NCBI GenBank assembly: GCA_947495685.1
Contig: CANLZY010000044.1
Location: forward strand, 1-34,448
Origin: an uncultured Tropicimonas sp.
Lineage (GTDB): Bacteria > Pseudomonadota > Alphaproteobacteria > Rhodobacterales > Rhodobacteraceae
DNA: 34,448 bases
Direction of reading: 5' to 3'
The notes under the pieces were generated by a model that made no database searches, was not told where the DNA came from, and was given only the letters and a program-made list of their open reading frames with translations. Both the position numbers and the translations under genes were made by a program. Positions 24,960-33,345 of this stretch are shown in pieces; the stretch's first letter is position 1, and each line of letters begins with the position of its first letter.

Positions 24960-26324
24960 ATGGCAACTGAAGTATTGATGCCCGCACTGTCGCCGACCAT
25001 GGAGGAAGGCACGCTGGCAAAATGGATGGTCGCGGAGGGCGATGCGGTCTCTTCCGGCGATATCCTCGCTGAAATCGAAACCGACAAGGCGACGATGGAA
25101 TTCGAGGCCGTCGACGAAGGCATTGTCGGAAAGATCCTGATCCCGGCCGGCACCGAGGGCGTCAAGGTCAACACCCCGATCGCCATCATCGTCGAAGAGG
25201 GCGAAGATGCGAATGCGGCCGTCGCGGCGCCTGCCCCTGTCGCTACCGAAACCGCAGCCCCCGTCGCAGCGGCGCCGTCGTCCGCACCAGCGGCCCCTGT
25301 CGCAAGCGTCACCGTGGAACCCGACTTCCCGGAAGGCACCGAGATGAAGACCACGACGGTCCGCGAGGCCCTTCGCGACGCCATGGCCGAAGAGATGACC
25401 CGCAACGAGAGCGTCTATCTGATGGGCGAAGAAGTTGCGGAATACCAAGGCGCCTACAAGATTTCGCAGGGCCTGCTCGACCAGTTTGGCCCCAAGCGGG
25501 TGATTGACACGCCGATCACAGAGCACGGGTTTGCCGGGATTGCCGTCGGCTCGGCCTTTGGCGGCCTGCGTCCGATCGTCGAGTTCATGACATTCAATTT
25601 CGCCATGCAGGCGATTGACCAGATCATCAACTCGGCTGCCAAGACGCTCTACATGTCCGGTGGACAGATGGGGTGCCCGATCGTCTTTCGCGGTCCCAAC
25701 GGGGCTGCGGCACGGGTCGGCGCCCAACACAGCCAGGACTATGCCGCGTGGTACGCTCAGATCCCCGGGCTGAAGGTCGTGATGCCGTATTGCGCGTCCG
25801 ATGCAAAAGGTCTGCTGAAATCGGCGATCCGCGATCCCAACCCGGTGATCTTCCTTGAGAACGAAATCCTCTACGGGCGGACCTTCGAAGTACCGGTGCT
25901 GGACGATTACACCGTTCCCTTCGGCAAGGCGCGCATCTGGCGCGAAGGCACCGATGTGACCATCGTGTCCTTTGGCATCGGCATGCAATACGCGCTGGAG
26001 GCGGCGGACAAACTGGCCCAAGATGGCATCTCGGCCGAGGTGATCGACCTGCGGACCCTGCGCCCGATTGACTATGACACCGTTCTCGCATCGGTGATGA
26101 AGACCAATCGCTGTGTCACCGTGGAAGAGGGCTGGCCTGTCGGCTCGATCGGCAACCACCTGTCGGCCTACATCATGGAAAACGCCTTTGACTACCTTGA
26201 TGCGCCCGTCATCAACTGCACGGGCAAGGACGTTCCGATGCCTTATGCCGCCAACCTCGAAAAACTGGCGCTGCTGACCACCGACGAGGTGATCGCCGCC
26301 GTCAAGTCCGTGACCTACCGCTGA
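24960..26324 (+). CDS. pdhB: Pyruvate dehydrogenase E1 component, beta subunit with N-terminal lipoyl domain
   Basis: 454 residues. Residues 1-78 form a lipoyl domain with the lysine for lipoylation at Lys43 in [10 protein letters not shown]; an Ala/Pro-rich flexible linker (80-118) follows; then the E1 beta domain ([51 protein letters not shown]) through the C-terminal transketolase part. A lipoylated E1 beta is a known trait of alphaproteobacterial complexes. The lipoyl domain is nearly the same as that at the start of PdhC, which points to duplication or ongoing gene conversion. The spacing to pdhC is 10 nt. Confidence 0.96.
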   Translation: MATEVLMPALSPTMEEGTLAKWMVAEGDAVSSGDILAEIETDKATMEFEAVDEGIVGKILIPAGTEGVKVNTPIAIIVEEGEDANAAVAAPAPVATETAAPVAAAPSSAPAAPVASVTVEPDFPEGTEMKTTTVREALRDAMAEEMTRNESVYLMGEEVAEYQGAYKISQGLLDQFGPKRVIDTPITEHGFAGIAVGSAFGGLRPIVEFMTFNFAMQAIDQIINSAAKTLYMSGGQMGCPIVFRGPNGAAARVGAQHSQDYAAWYAQIPGLKVVMPYCASDAKGLLKSAIRDPNPVIFLENEILYGRTFEVPVLDDYTVPFGKARIWREGTDVTIVSFGIGMQYALEAADKLAQDGISAEVIDLRTLRPIDYDTVLASVMKTNRCVTVEEGWPVGSIGNHLSAYIMENAFDYLDAPVINCTGKDVPMPYAANLEKLALLTTDEVIAAVKSVTYR

Positions 26325-26334
26325 GGAGCAAGAC

Positions 26335-27645
26335 ATGCCTGTTGAAATACTGATGCCGGCCCTGTCTCCGACGATGGAGGAAGGGACATTGGCGAAATGG
26401 CTCGTGAAGGAGGGGGATACGGTGTCCTCCGGCGACCTCATGGCCGAGATCGAGACCGACAAGGCGACCATGGAATTCGAAGCCGTGGATGAAGGTGTGA
26501 TCGGCAAGATCCTGGTGGCAGAAGGCACCGAGGGCGTTGCCGTGAACAGCCCCATCGCCATCCTGCTGGCCGAAGGCGAGACCGCCGATGACATCGGCAG
26601 CACGGCGGCGAAATCCGCACCGTCCGCTACTGACACGGGCGGCGATGTGGCACCCTCTGGGGCCGCAGATGCGGTCGCGCCCCCTGCCCCGACCGCATCT
26701 GCGGCCGCGGACGGAACGCGGGTATTCGCAAGCCCGCTCGCCCGTCGGATCGCAGCCGACAAGGGCCTCGACCTGAGCCAGATCCAAGGATCGGGACCGC
26801 GAGGTCGTATTGTCAAGGCGGACGTCATCAATGCAACTGCCAGCCCGGCAAAGACAGCCCCCGCAGCAGTCGCCCCAGTGGCGGCAGCGGCCTCGGTTGC
26901 AGCCGCGCCGGCCGGCCCCTCGACCGACGTCGTGCTCAAGATGTATGCGGATCGCCCCTACGAGGAAATCAAGCTGGACGGCATGCGCAAGACCATTGCC
27001 GCCCGCCTGACCGAGGCAAAACAGACGATCCCACACTTCTACCTGCGTCGCGACATCAAGCTCGATGCGCTGCTCAAGTTCCGCTCCACGCTGAACAAGC
27101 AACTCGAAGCCCGCGGCGTGAAACTCTCGGTCAACGATTTCATCATCAAGGCCTGTGCGCTTGCGCTCCAGCAAGTTCCGGCCGCCAATGCAGTTTGGGC
27201 CGGCGACAGGATGTTGCAGCTCAAGCCATCCGACGTCGCAGTTGCCGTTGCCATCGAGGGCGGACTTTTCACGCCCGTGCTCCGGGACGCAGAGATGAAA
27301 TCTCTGTCCGCCCTGTCAGCCGAGATGAAGGACCTCGCCGGCCGCGCCCGCGACAAGAAGTTGGCCCCAAGCGAATATCAGGGGGGAACTTTCGCGATCT
27401 CCAACCTTGGGATGTTTGGCATCGACAACTTTGACGCTGTCATCAACCCGCCGCACGGCGCCATTCTGGCGGTCGGAGCGGGAGCGAAGAAACCTGTGGT
27501 TGGCGAAGATGGCGAATTGGCGGTTGCGACGGTGATGTCCGTGACACTCTCCGTGGATCACCGCGTCATTGATGGAGCCCTCGGGGCCGAACTTCTTCGC
27601 GCAATCGTTGAAAACCTCGAAAACCCGATAGGTATGCTCGCATAG
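26335..27645 (+). CDS. pdhC: Dihydrolipoyl acetyltransferase, E2 core of pyruvate dehydrogenase
   Basis: 436 residues. Lipoyl domain 1-78 with Lys43 in [10 protein letters not shown]; linker; subunit-binding domain about 123-160 ([33 protein letters not shown]); second Ala/Pro linker; acyltransferase core from about 205 with the active-site motif DHRVIDGA, His409 and Asp413. E2 takes the acetyl group from E1 and makes acetyl-CoA. GAGGAG precedes the ATG. A good terminator closes the operon. No E3 (lpd) follows; instead dead IS elements do, so the E3 gene must lie elsewhere. Confidence 0.96.
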   Translation: MPVEILMPALSPTMEEGTLAKWLVKEGDTVSSGDLMAEIETDKATMEFEAVDEGVIGKILVAEGTEGVAVNSPIAILLAEGETADDIGSTAAKSAPSATDTGGDVAPSGAADAVAPPAPTASAAADGTRVFASPLARRIAADKGLDLSQIQGSGPRGRIVKADVINATASPAKTAPAAVAPVAAAASVAAAPAGPSTDVVLKMYADRPYEEIKLDGMRKTIAARLTEAKQTIPHFYLRRDIKLDALLKFRSTLNKQLEARGVKLSVNDFIIKACALALQQVPAANAVWAGDRMLQLKPSDVAVAVAIEGGLFTPVLRDAEMKSLSALSAEMKDLAGRARDKKLAPSEYQGGTFAISNLGMFGIDNFDAVINPPHGAILAVGAGAKKPVVGEDGELAVATVMSVTLSVDHRVIDGALGAELLRAIVENLENPIGMLA

Positions 27646-27740
27646 GCGAGACTTTGTCGCCAGTTCGTCTCGGCGATTGATGAAGTTGAACATGAATGGA
27701 GCCAGCCAAACAGGCGAAGGCGCAGCAAGTCAATTGAAGC

Positions 27741-27776
27741 GGGCGGCAACCAAGTTTGTCGCCCGTTTTCTGTTTT
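27741..27776 (+). terminator. Rho-independent terminator of the pdhABC operon
   Basis: GGGCGGCAA paired with TTGTCGCCC (one G-T pair) around a short loop, followed by GTTTTCTGTTTT. It lies about 95 nt past the pdhC stop. Confidence 0.75.
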
Positions 27777-27802
27777 CGGCGCCTACTGGGCTTTGGCTTT
27801 GA

Positions 27803-28199
27803 CCGTCGTAACCTGCTCCCCCGATACACCCACGATTTTGGGTTGGTTTGTTCCGTTGATGGGAGACCAACGATGAGACGATCAAGGTTCACGGAAGAAA
27901 AGTCATTGGCGTTCTCAAGAAGCTTCTGACCGAGCAGATGATGGATGTGTTGACGCCCATGGAGATGCTCAAATTGCGAGCAGGAAAACGCCATGCGTTC
28001 GAGTGAGCCTGCGGCGCCCCGTGCACAGCGTCGCGCCGTGGATTGGGCATGATCCAAAAAGAGATTCCGGGAGTGGCGGGCCTGTGCCTTGGCCTGGTTC
28101 TATCTGCGGGGTATCGGCGGCTACACACGTGATCGGAGGATGCTGACTTGGGGGTTCGCCTAGACGATCTGCGGTCGAAGCGACGGCGGTTTGGATTCC
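27803..28199 (+). mobile_element. Internally deleted, frameshifted IS3-family element
   Basis: A likely left end (cctgctcccccga, from about 27809) precedes an OrfA start at 27872: MRRSRFTEE, then after a frameshift IGVLKK joined directly to LLTEQMMDV and EML, which is the C-terminal end of OrfA (usual: KLLAEQMMDVSTLKEML). The middle of OrfA is deleted. OrfB traces follow: WRACALAWFYLR (usual RRACALAGxxPR) and, in another frame, EDADLGVRLDDL with RSKRRRFGFRR at about 28138-28205. The element breaks off at the junction with the IS5 remnant near 28200. Confidence 0.7.
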
Positions 28200-28260
28200 G
28201 GCGGTCTGGCGGTCCGGGTCTCTCGCCATGATACATCCACCGAATGCCTTGAGGCAGCGC

Positions 28261-28302
28261 ATCCACTGCCCGGCAGTGGTTTGCTTGCAAACCATGAGAG
28301 GG
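28261..28302 (+). repeat. Nested palindromic insert, copy A
   Basis: Two adjoining perfect palindromes that share GG: CCACTGCC-C-GGCAGTGG (28263-28279) and GGTTTGC-TT-GCAAACC (28278-28293), then ATGAGAGGG. It splits the transposase between RSRIEA and MRCLKAFGG, where family members have a single lysine codon, and it keeps frame. Confidence 0.75.
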
Positions 28303-28475
28303 TCAGCCTCGATCCGGCTGCGGGCATGGTATCCGGTCCAGCGCTTCCAGAAGGCCCGACCGTCGTGACGGGTGGCACGCAGTGTCTCGTTGCGGGCGCG
28401 TGCAGCCGGGCAGTCTTCTTTCCACGCGCGTCCGTTCCTTCGGATCCGGATGACTGGAACGGCGTCGCGCTCGAT

Positions 28476-28515
28476 CCCTCTCAGGCTTGCAGTCATGCCC
28501 TGCCGGGCAGTGGAT
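28476..28515 (-). repeat. Nested palindromic insert, copy B (opposite orientation)
   Basis: Read on the minus strand it starts ATCCACTGCCCGGCAG and ends CCTGAGAGGG, matching copy A at both ends with about nine changes between. The 40-bp insert separates CHKAI from ERDAVPVI of the transposase, with ATC on both sides as a possible 3-bp duplication. Confidence 0.7.
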
Positions 28516-28548
28516 AGCCTTGTGGCAGCGGCGTGTGTCGTAGCCGCC

Positions 28549-28591
28549 GTCCCTTGCCCGGCAAGCGATTGCGACGTTATCTGCCGAGAGG
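28549..28591 (+). repeat. Nested palindromic insert, copy D (most diverged)
   Basis: Starts GTCCCTTGCCCGGCAAG and ends CCGAGAGG. The inner palindrome CTTGCC-C-GGCAAG is perfect, with paired changes relative to copy A (ACTGCC / GGCAGT), so the stem is kept while the bases differ. It lies between GTLTA and DGGYDT of the transposase. Confidence 0.6.
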
Positions 28592-28658
28592 AGGCGGTGA
28601 GCGTGCCGGTCTGCTCGTCCTCGGGTCTCTGGCCGAGCAGGTCGGGCAGCACGGGGCT

Positions 28659-28701
28659 GTCCACAGCGCGGCAGTGGTTTGCTCGCAAACCATGAGAGCG
28701 G
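28659..28701 (+). repeat. Nested palindromic insert, copy C
   Basis: GTCCACAGCGCGGCAGTGG, then GGTTTGC-TC-GCAAACC perfect, then ATGAGAG. The right two thirds match copy A almost base for base. It lies at the 5' edge of the surviving transposase (before SPVLPDLL on the minus strand). Confidence 0.7.
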
Positions 28702-28702
28702 C

Positions 28703-29153
28703 CTTCGCGGCTGGGGGGGGAATGAATTTTAAGCCCCGGAGGCAATGGAAGAGGGGTTTGGGTGTCCCACGGAAGGATGAATGCGGGGCAATGAGATCAA
28801 TCGGATAGGTCGCCGGTGTCCCACGCCGTTCTATGCCCGCAGGTCGGACCGGATCGTGTTCAGTGCCGTGTTGATTTTTCAATCTCCAACGAAGTAACGA
28901 CTTCCGCTACCTGCGCGAAACGGCCGCCACCAGTGTCCTTTGAGTGTTAGTCGTGAAGATTTTTGCCAGTTGACAGCAGCATCGTTTGTGGCGGAAGGAA
29001 AACGGCCTTGCGCTGCGGACGATCCGCGCTTTCGACCTATGGCTTGGGACGAACAAGAACGGCCCAGACCGGACCTTTTAGCCAGTCTCACAGATTGGTT
29101 GCACGCTCTGAATGCCGCCGACAGAGCGACCGGTTTGCCCAAGATATAGCTTA
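28703..29153. other. Gap between the IS5 remnant and the sensor kinase
   Basis: About 450 bp. A plus-strand frame that ends at 29149 (RPCAADDPRFRPMAWDEQER, then PDLLASLTDWLHALNAADRA) looks protein-like and is convergent with the kinase gene, but it has only a TTG start at 28940 and no ribosome site, so it may be the 3' piece of a lost gene. I recognise no family. A run of eight G at 28712-28719 is notable. Confidence 0.35.
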
Positions 29154-30497
29154 TTATCTTGGAAATCGGATGGTCGCGCACAATCCATGTGGCTTTCGGT
29201 TCTCCAGCGAGAGTTCACCACCGTGGCTACGAGTAATCCTGCGTGCAATGGATAACCCGAGACCTGCGCCGCCGGACTCCGTGTTGCGGCTTCTTTCGCC
29301 ACGGGTGAACGGATCGAAAATGACTGGGAGCAACTCTGCCGGGATTCCCGGACCGGTATCGATGACAGCGACTTCAATCTCCGTTCCGGATTGCGACAGG
29401 GTGACGGTCACCCCGTCTGTTCCGCCATATTGCACCGCATTGTCGATGACGTTGCCGACGGCACGGGCGAGGCTGATCGGTCCCGCCTTGATCCGGGGAT
29501 GAGCACTGGTGCTGAACGGAACGCCTCGCTCCTCGGCGACTTTCGCAACCAGTTCTGCCAGATCGACCTCTGGCAAGTGCTCCTCTTCCTGGCCCTCGCG
29601 GGCATAGGAGATCAACCCCTCGGCCATAGCCGCCATCTCGTCCAGCGTGTCGATCATTGGCTCGCGAAGATCGGCGTCATCGATCATCTCGGCCCGAATG
29701 CGCAGGCTGGTCATGGGAGTACGAAGGTCGTGCCCGACAGCCGCAATCGTGCGCGTGCGTTCGGCATCGAACCGTGCAATTTCACCCTGCATCGCGTTGA
29801 ATGCGGCCGAGGCATTGCGCAGTTCTGCCGGTCCCGTTTCAGAAACACGAACCGAATGGTCGCCTCGGGCAGAGCGCTGTGCCGCCGCGGCGAGTTCGGT
29901 CAATGGACGCGTCAGGTGGCGGACGAAGAGCCAGACAATGACAGTGACCGAGAGGGACATGATCCCCAGGGAGATCAGAAGAAACCTCTGGTCTGCCGAG
30001 GTGTGCCAGGTGAGTGGTTCTTGTGTTGTGAAATTCACCCAGCTTGCGCCAGTTGCCAATGGCAGGGAGATCACCACGACTTCCCGGTTGCGGCCGGCAT
30101 TGCGCGGGTCGTCCATGGCATCGGTTTCGACCCGGGAAAGGACCGACACGCGGGCGTCTCGTTCGGTTTCTGCAGCAATCTGTGCAGCGAGGCCCTGGGA
30201 GCGTTCGTTGTCGGCCGTCTCCTCGACGAAGGGGTCGCGGGACACGTCGATCTTGGTGGTTCTGGTCGTGGCGGCTTTCGCAAAGTCGGCCTGCCCTGAT
30301 GGCGCGATGGAATCGAGCGCGACGACCAGTTCGACGGCTCGGTCAGCCGCAATTGCAGCACGGGCGCTGTCGCCGGAACGCCTTTGCGATACCACGATGA
30401 TGGCGGTCGAAAGAAGAAACGCCAGAAGGAGAGCGCCGATCAGAAGAGCCATTATCTGGCTGGCCAGCCGGTCGGGAAGGTGGCTGCGCAAGCTCAT
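29154..30497 (-). CDS. Sensor histidine kinase of the lectin-sulfatase locus
   Basis: 447 residues. TM1 about 13-36, a periplasmic sensor part of about 130 residues with no named domain, TM2 about 171-195, HAMP (RHLTRPLTELAAAAQRSARGD), HisKA with the phosphorylated His256 in AAVGHDLRTPMTSLRIR, and HATPase_c with N box NVIDNAVQYGG, G1 DTGPGIP, F box FDPFTRG and G2 GAGLGLSI. All needed residues are present. It overlaps the response regulator by 4 nt, so the two are coupled. The pair is divergent from three exported carbohydrate-related genes, which suggests that it senses a polysaccharide product, sulfate, or an envelope state; this is inference. Confidence 0.9.
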   Translation of the reverse strand: MSLRSHLPDRLASQIMALLIGALLLAFLLSTAIIVVSQRRSGDSARAAIAADRAVELVVALDSIAPSGQADFAKAATTRTTKIDVSRDPFVEETADNERSQGLAAQIAAETERDARVSVLSRVETDAMDDPRNAGRNREVVVISLPLATGASWVNFTTQEPLTWHTSADQRFLLISLGIMSLSVTVIVWLFVRHLTRPLTELAAAAQRSARGDHSVRVSETGPAELRNASAAFNAMQGEIARFDAERTRTIAAVGHDLRTPMTSLRIRAEMIDDADLREPMIDTLDEMAAMAEGLISYAREGQEEEHLPEVDLAELVAKVAEERGVPFSTSAHPRIKAGPISLARAVGNVIDNAVQYGGTDGVTVTLSQSGTEIEVAVIDTGPGIPAELLPVIFDPFTRGERSRNTESGGAGLGLSIARRITRSHGGELSLENRKPHGLCATIRFPR

Positions 30498-31216
30498 GCC
30501 TTGCCGGCCTCCCGCACCTCGGCCACGAGCCGGTAGCCCCCGCCTCGCTCGGTCACCAGCAGACGCGGTGCGGATGGATCGTCTTCGATCTTCTTGCGCA
30601 GCCGACTGATATGATTGTCGATGGCACGGTCGAAAGCCTTCTCCTCGCGCCCCATCACCCGTTCCAGCAGGTAGGCGCGGCTCAGGGCCTGTCCGGCTTG
30701 AGCAAGTAGAAAGGCCAGCAGACGGTTCTCTCCGGTCGTCAGCGTCACCGGCTCGCAGTCATCCCGCTGGATCGTGTGGGTCGCGGGATCATGGAGCCAT
30801 GGGCCGAAATACCGGCGCTTGTCGGGCTCTGTTCTCGGCGGGTCCGGCCGACGCCGCAGCACCGCGCGCACCCGCGCCAGCAGTTCGCGCGGGTTGAACG
30901 GCTTGACCACGTAATCATCCGCGCCCAGTTCGAGCCCAACGATACGGTCGGTTTCCCCGACCATAGCCGTCAGCATGATGACGGGGATGTCGGTATTGGC
31001 GACCATCCAGCGGCAGAGGCTCAGCCCGTCTTCTCCCGGCATCATCAGGTCGAGGATTGCCAGGTCGATCTCGGCTTCTGCAAGCATGGCCCGCGCCTCG
31101 GCCGCATCGGCGGCCAGTCGGGTGCGGAATCCTTGCTTGCGCAGGTATTGGCCAAGCGGTTCACGAATGTCGCGCGCATCGTCGACGATGAGGATCTGCT
31201 GTGGGATGGGGTCCAT
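30494..31216 (-). CDS. OmpR-family response regulator of the lectin-sulfatase locus
   Basis: 240 residues. The receiver domain (1-120) has the acidic pair Asp12/Asp13, phospho-acceptor Asp56 in LAILDLMMPGEDG, Thr of LTAM and Lys of VVKPFNP. The C-terminal winged helix (about 140-235) ends with RAIDNHISRLRKKIEDDP and VTERGGGYRL, the usual recognition helix and wing of OmpR/PhoB proteins. The start has no strong ribosome site (gacggccATG). It is the first gene of the two-gene operon with the kinase. A 15-bp inverted repeat lies 82-130 bp upstream, in the region shared with the divergent lectin gene. Confidence 0.92.
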   Translation of the reverse strand: MDPIPQQILIVDDARDIREPLGQYLRKQGFRTRLAADAAEARAMLAEAEIDLAILDLMMPGEDGLSLCRWMVANTDIPVIMLTAMVGETDRIVGLELGADDYVVKPFNPRELLARVRAVLRRRPDPPRTEPDKRRYFGPWLHDPATHTIQRDDCEPVTLTTGENRLLAFLLAQAGQALSRAYLLERVMGREEKAFDRAIDNHISRLRKKIEDDPSAPRLLVTERGGGYRLVAEVREAGKA

Positions 31217-31297
31217 GGCCGTCCGTTCCGTTTCGGACCCAGCCTATGGGGCGGGATCGCGGAAAACCAGCCGGCGGGAGGCGTCACGGGCAGCGAC

Positions 31298-31346
31298 TTT
31301 GTCGCGGAATGTATCAGGCGCGGGCTTTGCGACATTTCGCGACAAA
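31298..31346. promoter_or_regulatory. 15-bp inverted repeat in the divergent regulator/lectin promoter region
   Basis: TTTGTCGCGGAATGT (31298-31312) and ACATTTCGCGACAAA (31332-31346) form an inverted repeat with 14 of 15 bases matching and a 19-bp spacer. The right arm also overlaps a direct repeat, TTTGCGACA / TTTCGCGACA, with a period of about 10 bp, as OmpR-type regulators prefer. It is 72 bp before the lectin start and 82 bp before the regulator start. Confidence 0.65.
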
Positions 31347-31417
31347 CCCTTTGAGACGTGAGCGCCGGAACGGTGGCAGGAACTCGTTGGAAGCACATCC
31401 CCTCACGGAGAGACCAG

Positions 31418-31981
31418 ATGTTCGTTATCAAAAAACCCGGAAATATCGTTGCCGGCCTCGCGCTCGCCGCGGGAACGGTTCTGGCCATCTGGGGGCTGGA
31501 ATCCTACGCGCAGGCCGACAATCCGGCGCTGGCGCTGCAGACCCCGTCCCCCGTCATCCACCTGGCCGAAAACCTCGACGAGAAGGACGGGCTTGGCTGG
31601 TGCATCGATACGCTCGGGCGCGGCTTCTCGAACAACCTTCAGGTGCACTCCTGCAAGCCGCGGGGGGGCGATGTGCAGTTCGCCTTCACACCGGAGACAG
31701 GGGAGATCCGCTCGGTGGCCTTCCCCGACTATTGCGCGGTGCATCGCCCGGACGGGGAACCGACCGATTTCGGACTCGTGCCCTGCGACGCGGGCGACCC
31801 CGCGCAGCGCTTCGCCTTTGACGCAGAAAGTGGCGCGCTCAGCCCCGCCGCCGCCCCCGACCAATGCCTCACCGCAGGCGCCGCAAGCCGTTCGGCGGGC
31901 CCGTTCATGTCCCGCGAGCTTCTCCTTGCCGAGTGCAACGCAACCAACCCGGCCCTGCGCCACTGGGTCATTCTGAACTGA
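31418..31981 (+). CDS. Exported R-type (ricin-like) beta-trefoil lectin
   Basis: 187 residues. An N-terminal hydrophobic helix (about 10-26, VAGLALAAGTVLAIWGL, then SYAQA) acts as signal peptide or anchor. The rest shows three-fold symmetry of a beta-trefoil: C62...C79...Q87-F-A-F; C106...C123...Q130-RFAF; C150...C173...HWVI, where each pair of cysteines and a Q-x-W-like end marks one lobe. The domain should bind sugar outside the membrane. The start at 31418 has GGAGAG 6 nt upstream; a longer reading from 31358 is unlikely. The sulfatase follows after 17 nt, so both are one transcript. The R-type call rests on the repeat pattern, since the QxW motifs are weak. Confidence 0.78.
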   Translation: MFVIKKPGNIVAGLALAAGTVLAIWGLESYAQADNPALALQTPSPVIHLAENLDEKDGLGWCIDTLGRGFSNNLQVHSCKPRGGDVQFAFTPETGEIRSVAFPDYCAVHRPDGEPTDFGLVPCDAGDPAQRFAFDAESGALSPAAAPDQCLTAGAASRSAGPFMSRELLLAECNATNPALRHWVILN

Positions 31982-31998
31982 AGACCAGGAGCATCCCC

Positions 31999-33300
31999 AT
32001 GAAGATCCGATCCTTTCTTGCCACGTCCTGCCTTGCCGCCCTGCCGATGATGGCGCAGGCTGCCGACCAGCCCAACATCCTGCTGATCATCGCCGACGAC
32101 ATGGGGCTGGACGCCTCAAACTGCTATTCGCTCGGCGACCAGCAGGCCCCGATGCCGAATGTGGAAGCGATGTGCAACGACGGGCTGGTGTTCCTGAACG
32201 CCTATTCCGCCCCCGTCTGTTCGCCCACCCGCGCCACGATCATGACCGGGCAATACGGGCTGCGCACGGGCGTCGGTTCGGCGATCCCGCGCGAGGGGAC
32301 GAACGGGCTGGCCGCCGATGCCGAGAGCCTTTTTGACGTCCTGGAGGGGAGCGACTACGCCACCAACCTGCTCGGGAAGTGGCACCTGGCCGGGGCCGAC
32401 GCGACGCTGGACCACCCGGCGGAGTTGGGCGTCTCCGACTATTGGGGCGTCTTCAAGGGCGGCGTGCGCGACTACTTCAAATGGCCCGCCGTGACCGCGG
32501 GCGCCGAAATGCCTGTGGAGGAGTATTCCACCACCGCAATCACCAACGAGGCGCTGGACTGGATCGGCGCGCAGGGCAGCCCCTGGTTCCTCTGGCTGGC
32601 CTACAACGCGCCGCATTCGCCCTTTCACCTGCCCCCGCAAGACCTCCACAGATTTGGCGACCTGCCCACGGACGAAGAGTCGATCAAGGCCGACCAGCTG
32701 ACCTACTACCAGGCGATGCTGGAGGCGCTGGACACCGAGATCGGCCGGCTGCTCGACACGATGGACCCCGAGGTCCGCGAGGACACGATCGTCATGTTCA
32801 TCGGCGACAACGGCTCGCCCAACCAGGTCACGCGCGGCTTCTATGGTGAACATTCTGCCAAGGGCACGATCTACGAGGGCGGCACCCATGTGCCCTTCGT
32901 CGTCACCGGCCCCGGCATCGAGCCGGGCAAGAGCGAGGGCTTCGTCGGCACAACCGATTTCTTCGCCACCGTCACCGGTTTCGCCGGGATCGACGCCGAG
33001 CGCCCCGACAGCCACGACTTCCGTCCGCTTCTGACCGGCGGGGACGGCACGCGCGACTACATCTATGTCGAGCATTTCCAGGAGGACCGCGCCGACAGCA
33101 AGCCGAGCGATGTCTTCGGCTGGGCCGTCCGCCAGGGCAATCACAAGCTGGTGGCCGTCGAGGATACGGAATTCGAGCTCTACGACCTCGCCACCGACCC
33201 GCGCGAACTGACCGATCTTCTGGCCGACGGCACCTCCGAAGAGGAAGCCGCCATCCTGACCCGGCTCAAGACCCGCGCAGAAGAAATCCGCGCCGAGTGA
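31999..33300 (+). CDS. Exported type I (formylglycine) sulfatase
   Basis: 433 residues. Signal peptide MKIRSFLATSCLAALPMMAQA, cleaved before ADQ. Metal-binding Asp33/Asp34 in LLIIADDMG; sulfatase signature C74-S-P-T-R-A-T-I-M-TG, in which Cys74 must be turned into formylglycine; LGKWHL with the catalytic Lys and His; a second His in APHSPFH; metal ligands in FIGDNGS. The protein ends in the short C-terminal sub-domain (HKLVAVEDTEFELYDLATDP). It would cleave sulfate esters, most likely from a sulfated glycan, given the flanking lectins. The start at 31999 has AGGAG 8 nt upstream. No formylglycine-generating enzyme is in the window, so maturation must come from elsewhere. Confidence 0.93.
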   Translation: MKIRSFLATSCLAALPMMAQAADQPNILLIIADDMGLDASNCYSLGDQQAPMPNVEAMCNDGLVFLNAYSAPVCSPTRATIMTGQYGLRTGVGSAIPREGTNGLAADAESLFDVLEGSDYATNLLGKWHLAGADATLDHPAELGVSDYWGVFKGGVRDYFKWPAVTAGAEMPVEEYSTTAITNEALDWIGAQGSPWFLWLAYNAPHSPFHLPPQDLHRFGDLPTDEESIKADQLTYYQAMLEALDTEIGRLLDTMDPEVREDTIVMFIGDNGSPNQVTRGFYGEHSAKGTIYEGGTHVPFVVTGPGIEPGKSEGFVGTTDFFATVTGFAGIDAERPDSHDFRPLLTGGDGTRDYIYVEHFQEDRADSKPSDVFGWAVRQGNHKLVAVEDTEFELYDLATDPRELTDLLADGTSEEEAAILTRLKTRAEEIRAE

Positions 33301-33345
33301 TCGGCTCTCACCCCACCAACCATCCCCAACCAAAGGATATGCAAC

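Larger units (their letters stand above)
28200..28702 (-). mobile_element. Decayed IS5-family transposase fragment carrying four palindromic inserts
   Basis: On the minus strand the order of blocks is that of IS5-type DDE transposases: SPVLPDLLGQRPEDE and GTLTA, DGGYDTRRCHKAI, AVPVIRIRRNGRAWKEDC, ARNETLRATRHDGRAFWKRW, TGYHARSRIEA, MRCLKAFGG and ARDPDRQTA. The N-terminal half with the first catalytic Asp is absent. Between these blocks stand four related inserts of about 40 bp (listed separately). Two of them have lengths of 41 and 40 and so break and then restore the reading frame. The fragment ends where the IS3 remnant begins, so it is a recombinant junction. Confidence 0.78.

Noticed and set aside
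24918-26939. 673-residue open frame on the minus strand over pdhB/pdhC
   Set aside because: Antisense shadow of two fully conserved genes; composition is Ser/Thr/Ala-rich without domains.
28261-28701. CRISPR array
   Set aside because: The repeats differ in orientation and sequence, have uneven spacing, and the spaces between them are parts of one transposase.
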